Positions 7,372-13,203 of a stretch of 13,944 nucleotides of DNA are shown here, piece by piece. Position numbers and translations under genes: made by a program. Source of the DNA: a bacterium. Lineage in GTDB: Bacteria; Latescibacterota; UBA2968; UBA8231. Where the stretch lies: positions 1 to 13,944 of the forward strand of contig JAQCJA010000068.1 in the NCBI GenBank assembly GCA_027593305.1, written 5' to 3'. Under the pieces are notes generated by a model that was given only the letters and a program-made list of their open reading frames with translations, ran no database searches and was not told where the DNA came from. Numbering within the stretch: position 1 is the stretch's first letter; the number at the start of each line of letters is the position of its first letter.

Positions 7372-7428
7372 TGCGACACCAGTCGGTAGGACAAGGATGA
7401 ACGGCTAGAGCGACCGCAGCAAAACAAA

Positions 7429-7514
7429 GCCGGAGTGGCGGAATGGTAGACGCGCTGGATTCAAAATCCAGTGTCCGCAAGGGCGTGTGGGTTCGAGTCC
7501 CACCTCCGGTACCA
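7429..7514 (+). tRNA. tRNA-Leu (anticodon CAA)
   Basis: A complete class II tRNA of 86 nt with encoded CCA. The acceptor stem is GCCGGAG (7429-7435) with CTCCGGT, closing with a G-U pair, then discriminator A and CCA (7512-7514). The anticodon stem-loop is CTGGA-TTCAAAA-TCCAG, giving anticodon CAA, which reads the leucine codon UUG. A long variable arm follows, then a T arm GTGGG-TTCGAGT-CCCAC. The long variable arm agrees with leucine. It lies 57 nt after the floA operon and may be cotranscribed, as no clear promoter is seen upstream. Confidence 0.97.
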
Positions 7515-7521
7515 TGAAAGA

Positions 7522-7550
7522 AGGGGCTACGTCATCTGGGCGAGGCCCCT
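7522..7550 (+). terminator. Hairpin just after tRNA-Leu, possible terminator
   Basis: AGGGGC (7522-7527) and GCCCCT (7545-7550) form a perfect six-base stem with a 17-nt loop, seven bases after the tRNA CCA end. It is followed by GTTTCG, a weak T-stretch. It could end tRNA transcription, but the large loop and short T-run make it uncertain. Confidence 0.4.
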
Positions 7551-7631
7551 GTTTCGTGTGACAGCGGCGTGACACGGACAATGTTGTGACGGAAGGCCTC
7601 CGACGTACCGTCGAGGACCCAAGATATGCGT

Positions 7632-7651
7632 ATATTCGAATGTCCGAATAT
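7632..7651 (+). promoter_or_regulatory. ArsR-type operator (perfect inverted repeat)
   Basis: ATATTCG (7632-7638) and CGAATAT (7645-7651) are perfect inverted arms around a 6-nt centre, 14 nt before the arsR start. AT-rich dyads of this shape just upstream of arsR are typical binding sites for ArsR repressors, which leave DNA when As(III) or Sb(III) binds. The site looks intact although the regulator gene is broken. Confidence 0.65.
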
Positions 7652-7664
7652 CTCAGAGGGACTC

Positions 7665-7949
7665 ATGGACGCTGACCTGACGGTCCTGAAGGCCTGCGCC
7701 GACGCGACGCGGCTGCGGATCCTGTACATCCTGTGCGAGCGCGAGCTGTGCGTCTGCGAGCTCGTGGCGGTGCTCGACATGGCCCAGGCGTGCGCCCTGC
7801 CTCACGACGGCAGGCTGTGCCGACCCCATCCGGTTTTCTGCAATCAGTCGTCGTCTTCCCGGTCGCTCAACAGTTCGCCGCGCTGCAGTCGTTCGGCATT
7901 CTCTGTGGACCAGAGGATGTTTTTCATCACTTTCTGGGCGGTGATGTAG
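7665..7949 (+). pseudogene. arsR: Truncated ArsR-family arsenic-responsive repressor
   Basis: ATG 7665 follows AGAGGGA and begins a normal ArsR N-terminus: LKACADATRLRILYIL (8-23) and the As(III)-binding motif ELCVCELVAVLDMAQ (27-41, Cys29 and Cys31). After codon 41 (about 7787) the family match stops. The expected recognition helix (usually SRHL...LR) and the dimer-forming C-terminus are missing. The frame runs on to a stop at 7947-7949 as unrelated, serine/arginine-rich sequence that overlaps the convergent Rieske gene for 106 nt. No arsenite pump, reductase or methyltransferase lies next to it. I read it as the remnant of an ars unit whose rest was deleted. A short N-terminal DNA-mimic or decoy is possible but unlikely, and an assembly chimera is another explanation. 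Confidence 0.7.
7796..7814 (-). terminator. Hairpin after the Rieske gene, at the arsR breakpoint
   Basis: CCTGCC (7796-7801) and GGCAGG (7809-7814) form a perfect six-base stem with a 7-nt loop. It lies about 30 nt after the Rieske stop on the minus strand and just past the point where arsR homology ends. No T-run follows on either strand, so termination would need Rho or none occurs here. Confidence 0.3.
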
Positions 7950-9649
7950 CGGGTTGCTGCCAGCATGTGGGTGCGTCGCTCCTCCGGGTCGGTCCTCAGA
8001 TCATAATGCCGGCAGGCGGCTTCCAGAACCTGGAACATGTGCAGTTCGGCGTCCTCGCGCAGCATGATATGGGCCAGGGCGCGCTTCAGGAGTGTGATGT
8101 CGTGGCCTTCCTCCAGATACTGATTCACCAGAATCTCGGCTTCGGCAACCTTCTGGAAGTCAGCCAGCTCCTGCAGGCGGTGCAGCAACTTCTCGGGGCT
8201 GGCGAAATGCTCCTCCCCCGACAGGCGCTGCCCGGTGCGTGGCACCCGTGCAGCGGGCATGTTCAGCCATCGCAGGTAGGTGGTGAACACAGCGCCATGA
8301 AACAAGGCTCGCAGCAGGGCTGCGGAGGGGGCCAGTTGGAAGGCCCGGTACAACGCGTGGGCGTAGGAGTAGATGTTGGCCACATCATGCCAGTCCCCCT
8401 CGTTCTTCAGGTGAAAACGGAGGGTGCGCACGGCGCCGGCATAGGTCATGGCGCGACAGATGTCGAGCGGATTGACACCTTCACGCAGGCGCCGTTCCAG
8501 GTCATCGACAATGGGTGCAAAGTCATCCCCCAGAAGAATCTGTGCATAGGCGGACACGTCCAGTGCCTGCGCGGGCGCCTTCTGGTTGGCCTCCCAGATG
8601 GCATCGATACGGCCGAAGATTGACTCCAGTACCGGCACGGCATCCTGCCAGCGCGAGGTCTCCTCATGGCGCGTACGAGTGACCAGGTCCACGATGATCG
8701 GGCGCAGGATCTCGTGGGCCCCCTGCCAGTCGACGAATTCAAGGGCCTCGAACATCTTGTTGGCGAAGTCGAGGGCGTGGCCATCACCGGTGAAGTAGGA
8801 GTCGGTGGCGGCGCTGAACACGAAATCGGCCAGGACTTCCACCGGTTCGCCGCGGTCGTGCAGAGTCAGCAGAATGCGCTCGGCGGCGCCCTGATCGCGC
8901 AGATCGATGTAGCGACGGAACCAGCGCTTCATCGTCTGCAGGTCGGGATCGGCAGCGGTCCGTGGGAAAGCAAAGCGCTGCCGCCGGGAACTGCCCGATG
9001 TGCGATTGGCGATTTGCGACAGACCGTGGACGAGGAACAGATTGTGGTCCTTCGGGTCCACATCCTCCCACATGTTGCCACACAGTGTCAGAATGGCAAC
9101 ACCCGAGGACCAGCCGTCACTGGTCTTGCGGGCGCCATAGAAAAGGCCGTGCTGAATGATCTCCTGTGGCGTTGCGCCGGTTTCGCGCAGAGCCGTGACA
9201 GCTTTGGCGATCAGGAAGGAGGAACGATCCTTCAGTCCCTGTTCCAGAGCCTTCTTGCCGCGCTCCACAAGGCGCTGGCGGGCGGCGCCTTTGGAACCTT
9301 TCGGGATGCCGACGAAGAGCACACCAGCACGCTCCTCGATGGGGAAGCTGGCGACATCGTCACCGTTGGTCAGGAAGCAGGCCCCCGTCTTCAGGTCAAA
9401 CTCCCAATGGTGCCAGTGACAGATGAGCACCCCGTCGCGCACGCTGCCTTCCGACAGGGGATACCCCATGTGCGGGCAACGGTTGTCACAGGCATAGAAA
9501 CCCTCATCCTGGCGGAATACGGCCAGATGGTTGCCATCGATGGTGAATGGTCTGCCGACATCGCCGGCGATGTCGGCGGCGGCGCACAATTCATGGAAGA
9601 CCATTTCCTCAGGATCGGCGGCCGGCCGGACGGGTGTGCGCAGCGTCAT
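7844..9649 (-). CDS. Rieske [2Fe-2S] protein with large helical C-terminal region
   Basis: A 601-aa protein. The N-terminal Rieske domain (about 15-115) has both cluster motifs: C58-P-H60 and C77-H-W-H80 (CxH, 16 residues, CxxH), in CDNRCPHMGYPL and VLICHWHHWEFD. This gives a [2Fe-2S] centre ligated by two Cys and two His. Residues about 125-601 are mostly helical and rich in conserved-looking His (H167 in IIQHGLFYG, H208 in FLVHGL, H421 and H431 in DWHDVANIYSYAHAL, H451 in LFHGAV). It is not the usual ring-hydroxylating oxygenase alpha-subunit domain, as no His/His/Asp iron site in the usual context is recognised. An oxidoreductase whose helical part holds a second metal or haem is an inference. 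No signal peptide or membrane helix is seen. ATG 9649 follows AAGGGA at about seven bases. It is transcribed alone. Confidence 0.85.
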   Translation of the reverse strand: MTLRTPVRPAADPEEMVFHELCAAADIAGDVGRPFTIDGNHLAVFRQDEGFYACDNRCPHMGYPLSEGSVRDGVLICHWHHWEFDLKTGACFLTNGDDVASFPIEERAGVLFVGIPKGSKGAARQRLVERGKKALEQGLKDRSSFLIAKAVTALRETGATPQEIIQHGLFYGARKTSDGWSSGVAILTLCGNMWEDVDPKDHNLFLVHGLSQIANRTSGSSRRQRFAFPRTAADPDLQTMKRWFRRYIDLRDQGAAERILLTLHDRGEPVEVLADFVFSAATDSYFTGDGHALDFANKMFEALEFVDWQGAHEILRPIIVDLVTRTRHEETSRWQDAVPVLESIFGRIDAIWEANQKAPAQALDVSAYAQILLGDDFAPIVDDLERRLREGVNPLDICRAMTYAGAVRTLRFHLKNEGDWHDVANIYSYAHALYRAFQLAPSAALLRALFHGAVFTTYLRWLNMPAARVPRTGQRLSGEEHFASPEKLLHRLQELADFQKVAEAEILVNQYLEEGHDITLLKRALAHIMLREDAELHMFQVLEAACRHYDLRTDPEERRTHMLAATRYITAQKVMKNILWSTENAERLQRGELLSDREDDD

Positions 9650-9673
9650 TTCAGCTTCCCTTCGAGTCGTTTG

Positions 9674-9706
9674 AATTGGCGGGGCAAATTGGCGGAACCC
9701 TGGCGG
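9674..9706 (+). repeat. Short direct repeats in a divergent promoter region
   Basis: AATTGGCGG occurs at 9674-9682 and 9687-9695, and a partial TGGCGG at 9701-9706, so the copies sit about one helical turn apart. They lie in the 109-nt gap between the divergent Rieske and receiver genes. TATCAT (9714-9719) just downstream could be a -10 box for the receiver gene with TTGGCG (9689-9694) as a weak -35. The repeats could be an activator or repressor site, though chance in a G-rich stretch is also possible. Confidence 0.4.
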
Positions 9707-9758
9707 ATGGGAGTATCATACGTACAACGACCCCACCCACCGCATCCCATGAAGACTG

Positions 9759-10121
9759 ATGACCGACGGAAAACCGACGATCCTCATCGTTGATGACGAT
9801 CCGAGCATCCTGGTTCTGTTACGGAAATCACTTGCCGCCACCTGTGATGTGCTGACCGCGACAGACGCAAAGCAGGCCATCGACATGTTCCGCCTCGGGG
9901 AGGACACGATCGAACTGATCCTGCTCGATCTGGGCATGCCGGGGCTGTCAGGCTATGACGCGCTGGCGGAACTGCAACTGCTGGATCCCGACGTGAAGGT
10001 CGCCATCATCACCGGACTGGATCCCGACGAAGATCGCCTGCCAGGAGTGTTGGGCATCCTCAGCAAACCTTTCCGCCCCAGGGAAGTGGTCGAGTTCGTC
10101 TGGCAGGTCATGCAGGTCTGA
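9759..10121 (+). CDS. Stand-alone response regulator receiver domain (CheY-like)
   Basis: A 120-aa single receiver domain with all key residues: the acidic pocket ILIVDDDPS (D12-D14), phosphoacceptor Asp57 in ILLDLGMPG, the switch threonine Thr85 in AIITG, and Lys103 in LSKPF. There is no output domain, so it acts by protein contact or as a phosphorelay intermediate in the cytoplasm. ATG 9759 is the only sensible start; its Shine-Dalgarno is poor. It converges on a histidine kinase gene with 22 nt between the two stop codons, which makes that kinase the obvious candidate phosphodonor (inferred from position). The overlapping minus-strand 73-aa frame is a shadow. Confidence 0.9.
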   Translation: MTDGKPTILIVDDDPSILVLLRKSLAATCDVLTATDAKQAIDMFRLGEDTIELILLDLGMPGLSGYDALAELQLLDPDVKVAIITGLDPDEDRLPGVLGILSKPFRPREVVEFVWQVMQV

Positions 10122-10147
10122 GTCGACGACACGAGTCCCCGACTCAG
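10118..10147. terminator. Bidirectional inverted repeat between convergent receiver and kinase genes
   Basis: CTGAGTCG (10118-10125) and CGACTCAG (10140-10147) form a perfect eight-base stem with a 14-nt loop. It contains both stop codons: the receiver TGA (10119-10121) and the kinase TGA (complement of 10144-10146). The symmetrical position suits a shared transcript end, but there is no T-run on either side. Confidence 0.45.
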
Positions 10148-11478
10148 CCCGACGCGATGAGGGGGTTGAAGTGAATCCGCATGGTGGTGCCGCCCTGCCG
10201 GTCGCAGGTCAGGGCGCCGTGAATCTGCCGTGCAAGGGCATGCACCAACTGCAGTCCAAGCGAGGCCGATGCAGCCGGATCTACGCTTGCCGGCAGTCCG
10301 ACGCCATCGTCGGCAACGGTCATCACATAACCCAGTTCGCCCTCGGGGGCGCGGCAGACCTCGATGCGCACGCATCCCTTGCCCTCGGGGAAGGCATACT
10401 TCAGCGCATTCGACAGCAGCTCGTTGATGATCAACCCGCAAGGGATGGCGGTGTCGATGTCGAGAGCAATGTCATCGACCTTCGGCAGAACCCGGACATT
10501 GTTGAGACCGTAGGACGTGGCAACGCTGCTGCACAGGTCGCGCACGTAATCGGGCAGGTCGATGCGCCCCAGTTCCTCGGTACCATAGAGGTGCTCATGG
10601 ATCAGAGCCATGGAGCGCACGCGATTGCGACTCTCACGTAACAGCTCAACCGTCGCAGCGTCGGTAACGTTGTTGGCCTGCAGATCGAGCAGGCTGGCGA
10701 GGACCTGCAGGTTGTTCTTGACCCGGTGATGGACCTCCTTGAGCAACACTTCCTTTTCTTCCAGGGAGGTGCGCAGGGCGTCGTCACGGTCGGCGATCCG
10801 CGTCAACATGGCATTGAAGCCATCCACAAGCTGGCCGAGCTCATCATCCCCGTGCTTCTCGGCGCGCACCGAGTAGGAGGGATCATCACGCACCGCCTGC
10901 ATGGCCCCCTGCAGACGCAGGATCGGTTCGGTGATGACCGCCCGCAGGCGCCAGCCGATGAGCAAGGTCACCAATGACGCTGCCACGAGGAAGACGACGG
11001 CGATCTGCCCGTAGCGCGCCATCCGATCCTCCAGTTCGGACAACTCCGAACACAGATAGATCGTACCCAGACGTTCACCGTCCAGCTCTATCGGACGCCA
11101 GACTTCCAGATAATCCTCACCGAACCGGGAGTCTGGCAGGATCGGATCCGGGAGGCCGTCGGAGGGACTCCGACGGCCGTAGTGAGCAAACGCTCTTCCG
11201 GCACGGTTGTAGACGTCGCCGGCGACAATTCTTGGTTCCGCCCGCAAGGCTGCCAGCGTCTGCTGTGCGTCCTCCGCATTGTCAAAAATCAGGGCGGCGG
11301 TGCAATTGGCACCAACGACGTCGGCCATCGTCGCCAGGCGGTGCACGAGGGACTCGCGGGTGCTGAGCCAGTCGTAGGCGGCAAAGGCGCCACACGCCAA
11401 CAGCAAGGCGACACTGCTGGTCAGCATGATCACCGCCAGGACCTTGCGGCGGATGGACATGTTCCGCAGGTAGGTCAT
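10144..11478 (-). CDS. Membrane sensor histidine kinase (CHASE8-like, HAMP, HisKA_2)
   Basis: A 444-aa sensor. A first membrane helix (about 11-35) leads into a periplasmic segment (about 36-155) whose ATMADVVGANCTAALIFDNAEDAQQTLAALRAEP and later GDVYNRAG parts fit CHASE8. A second helix (about 158-176), a HAMP domain (about 177-232) and a coiled linker follow. The dimer/phosphotransfer motif is KEVHHRVKNNLQVLASLLDLQ (247-267), with His251 the likely phosphosite of the HisKA_2/HWE type. The ATPase domain has INELLSNALKYAFP (351-364), DDGVGLP (390-396) and SLGLQLV (406-412). The kinase would autophosphorylate and pass phosphate to a receiver such as the convergent CheY-like protein. Its ATG overlaps the stop of the yfiR-like gene by four bases (ATGA), so the pair is translationally coupled. 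ATG 11460 is an alternative start. Confidence 0.9.
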   Translation of the reverse strand: MTYLRNMSIRRKVLAVIMLTSSVALLLACGAFAAYDWLSTRESLVHRLATMADVVGANCTAALIFDNAEDAQQTLAALRAEPRIVAGDVYNRAGRAFAHYGRRSPSDGLPDPILPDSRFGEDYLEVWRPIELDGERLGTIYLCSELSELEDRMARYGQIAVVFLVAASLVTLLIGWRLRAVITEPILRLQGAMQAVRDDPSYSVRAEKHGDDELGQLVDGFNAMLTRIADRDDALRTSLEEKEVLLKEVHHRVKNNLQVLASLLDLQANNVTDAATVELLRESRNRVRSMALIHEHLYGTEELGRIDLPDYVRDLCSSVATSYGLNNVRVLPKVDDIALDIDTAIPCGLIINELLSNALKYAFPEGKGCVRIEVCRAPEGELGYVMTVADDGVGLPASVDPAASASLGLQLVHALARQIHGALTCDRQGGTTMRIHFNPLIASG

Positions 11479-12068
11479 CGGTCGTCGCCCCCGTCGTCGA
11501 CGATCTCTGCCAGCCGCAGCAGTTTGGCGCTCAGGCGCAGGTTGGCGCGTGTCGCTGCGGTGGAGTTGATCTGGAAGCGAATTTTGTTGTTGCGCAGGAT
11601 GAAGCCCACCATACCGCCAGCGCGGGCAAAGCCGTCCATGTCACCCACCGTGAGCATCGGTCCGTGATGGGTCTGAAGCAGGATCCTGTCCAGTTCCCGA
11701 CTCGCGGAATTGCTGACGAACAGAATGTGACAATCGACCGCCGAAAGATCAGCCGCCGCCGGATGCATGACCTGCACCGGCTGGCCGCCCGGCGATTGTC
11801 CAAGGATGGTCTGGAAGGCGTCGCCAAAGGGGTCGGTGCCGACGATGCCGATGCGCAGGGTATCCTGGTTCGTGCCCTCCGGCCACTCGACGAAACGGGC
11901 GAAGTTCAGCAGAAAGGCAGCCTTGACCTGGTATTCGGAAGGTTTGTCCTGTGCCGCGGACGGCTCCGCAGCGCACAACAGCAGTCCGAGGCAGCCAACC
12001 ATGGCCAGACGTTGGACCACTTGACGGATCCGGGTGAGCGACCCGGAACCGGAGGGGGGCAGGGGCAA
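11475..12068 (-). CDS. YfiR family (DUF4154) periplasmic protein
   Basis: Up to 197 aa with an N-terminal export signal (hydrophobic core about 21-35, cleavage likely after SAAQ). The YfiR/DUF4154 pattern is complete: YQVKAAFLLNFARFVEWP (46-63), IGIVGTDPFG (73-82), CHILFVS (113-119), LTVGDMDGFARAGGMVGF (139-156) and KIRFQINSTAATRANLRLS (162-180), then LLRLAEIV. In Pseudomonas YfiR is a periplasmic repressor that binds the CHASE8 domain of the diguanylate cyclase YfiN. Here the gene is coupled to a CHASE8-like histidine kinase, so control of that kinase is inferred. The start is uncertain: TTG 12068 is the longest, GTG 12020 and ATG 12002 are shorter, and none has a clear Shine-Dalgarno. A TACAAT -10-like box lies at 12091-12086 on this strand. 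Confidence 0.9.
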   Translation of the reverse strand: MPLPPSGSGSLTRIRQVVQRLAMVGCLGLLLCAAEPSAAQDKPSEYQVKAAFLLNFARFVEWPEGTNQDTLRIGIVGTDPFGDAFQTILGQSPGGQPVQVMHPAAADLSAVDCHILFVSNSASRELDRILLQTHHGPMLTVGDMDGFARAGGMVGFILRNNKIRFQINSTAATRANLRLSAKLLRLAEIVDDGGDDR

Positions 12069-12138
12069 GGCATAGGCAGAAATCTATTGTATTGACGCTA
12101 AAGCGCACATCGTTGCAGCGGATCCAGGGGCGCCGCGA

Positions 12139-12167
12139 TTGCGATGCTGCCGGATCTATGGTATTCT
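12139..12167 (+). promoter_or_regulatory. Candidate promoter of the small-peptide/M48 lipoprotein genes
   Basis: TTGCGA (12139-12144), a 17-nt spacer and TATTCT (12162-12167), with TG one base upstream of the -10 box (12159-12160), make an extended -10 promoter. Transcription would start at about 12174, giving a leader of about 48 nt before ATG 12222. Confidence 0.5.
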
Positions 12168-12221
12168 CGGAGCCTGGAGCTGAGCCGGCGCCCGAGCCTA
12201 AGGCAGACACAGGAGTCTGAG

Positions 12222-12365
12222 ATGTACGCCAACACTCTCTTTGAACCGATTTATGGCCACAGCGACTGGGGCAGCGCCCTGGTGGCCTTTCTCATCATCG
12301 CGCTGAGCCTGGGGACCGGTTGGGTCGTGGGCTCCGCAGCGGTGAAATTCAGCAGCAGAAGCTGA
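12222..12365 (+). CDS. Small membrane peptide upstream of M48 lipoprotein
   Basis: A 47-aa peptide with one strongly hydrophobic segment (about 18-42, containing ALVAFLIIALSLGTGWVVGS). A short polar N-terminus has tyrosines and aromatics (MYANTLFEPIYGHSDWG) and the tail is VKFSSRS. AGGAG lies about six bases before ATG 12222, clearly the best ribosome site here, and an extended -10 promoter stands upstream, so it is probably expressed. I do not recognise a family. Its last 46 nt overlap the start of the M48 peptidase gene in another frame. It could serve mainly to couple translation, or be a membrane partner of the protease. The same frame is open upstream to 12144, but that start lies inside the promoter. 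Confidence 0.6.
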   Translation: MYANTLFEPIYGHSDWGSALVAFLIIALSLGTGWVVGSAAVKFSSRS

Positions 12366-13180
12366 TCAATCTGCCACAGTTCCGCCCCTGGTTGCTGGTC
12401 GGCTTCGTCTATCTGACGACGATGCTCGGAGTCAGTGGCTGCGCTTCCGTACGCCAGATCCTCGGCCGCGAACTGGTACCGGTGGAGACCGAAGTCAGGC
12501 TCGGGCAGCAGTTGGCACAGCAGGTCGAAACCGAGAACACGGTCCTGCCCGACGCCGAACTGCAGCGCTACGTGCGTTTGCTGGCGCAGCCCTTGATCGA
12601 GCAGGCGTGGGCGGACCGACCCGATATCGATTACCGCATCACGGTCCTCGATGATGACAAGCAGGTGAACGCTTTCGCCCTGCCCGGTGGCCCTATGTAC
12701 GTGTATACCGGCCTGCTGGTACTGGCGGCGGACGAGGCGGAACTGGCGGGGGTTCTGGCACATGAACTGGGTCATGTCGTGGCACGCCACTCCGCCAACC
12801 AGCTGGCCACCAGTTTTGGTGTGCAACTGCTGGTGTCGATCAGCCTCGGCGAGGCGCCGGAACAATTGGCACAGATCGCCGCAAATCTGGCCGGCGCCGG
12901 TGCCATGGCACGCTTCAGCCGGGACGACGAACGCCAGGCCGATGATTTCGGCGTGCGCTACACCATCGCCGCCGGTTACGATCCCCGGGGTCTCATCACT
13001 CTGTTCGACAAGATGGCGCGCCTCGAAGCAGGTGGCGGGAACTCTCTGGACCGGCTGCTGGCCAGTCATCCTGCCACCGACGAACGTATGGCCCGCATCC
13101 GCCGCCGCATCGAGGCCACTTCTGCCACCGGAGAACGTCGGGCGGCACGCTATCAGGAGATGACGCAGAGCCTGCGGTGA
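12320..13180 (+). CDS. M48 family zinc metalloprotease, lipoprotein
   Basis: A 286-aa protein if started at TTG 12320. A signal segment (about 23-40) ends in the lipobox LGVSGC, giving lipid attachment at Cys41 and export to the periplasmic face. The peptidase domain has NAFALPGGPMYVYTGLL (117-133), the zinc motif LAHELGHVVARHSANQ (H148, E149, H152) and the third ligand in FSRDDERQADDFGVRY (E204). The typical end SHPATDERMARIRRRIE follows. All catalytic residues are present. It resembles single-domain YggG/LoiP-like envelope quality-control proteases, and lacks the TPR part of BepA. TTG 12320 has GGGGA about six bases upstream and lies inside the 47-aa gene. No in-frame ATG before the signal is available, so the start is moderately uncertain. 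Confidence 0.9.
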   Translation: MGRGLRSGEIQQQKLINLPQFRPWLLVGFVYLTTMLGVSGCASVRQILGRELVPVETEVRLGQQLAQQVETENTVLPDAELQRYVRLLAQPLIEQAWADRPDIDYRITVLDDDKQVNAFALPGGPMYVYTGLLVLAADEAELAGVLAHELGHVVARHSANQLATSFGVQLLVSISLGEAPEQLAQIAANLAGAGAMARFSRDDERQADDFGVRYTIAAGYDPRGLITLFDKMARLEAGGGNSLDRLLASHPATDERMARIRRRIEATSATGERRAARYQEMTQSLR

Positions 13181-13203
13181 CCCAGACCCGGCGACGCTGA
13201 GAG

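Noticed and set aside
7365..7382. CTGGT/ACCAG hairpin at the end of the floA operon as a terminator
   Set aside because: Only five base pairs and no T-run; transcription may simply continue into the tRNA.
7733..8623. Plus-strand 296-aa frame as a possible frameshifted continuation of arsR
   Set aside because: I translated all three plus frames past 7787 and none restores the recognition helix or a dimerisation region; most of the frame is antisense to the Rieske gene.
8666..9793. Plus-strand 375-aa frame ending just inside the receiver gene
   Set aside because: Opposite the Rieske gene, which carries intact CxH and CxxH motifs; no domain recognised in this frame.
12251..13069. Minus-strand 272-aa frame
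   Set aside because: Opposite the M48 peptidase with its complete HExxH motif; composition typical of antisense shadows.
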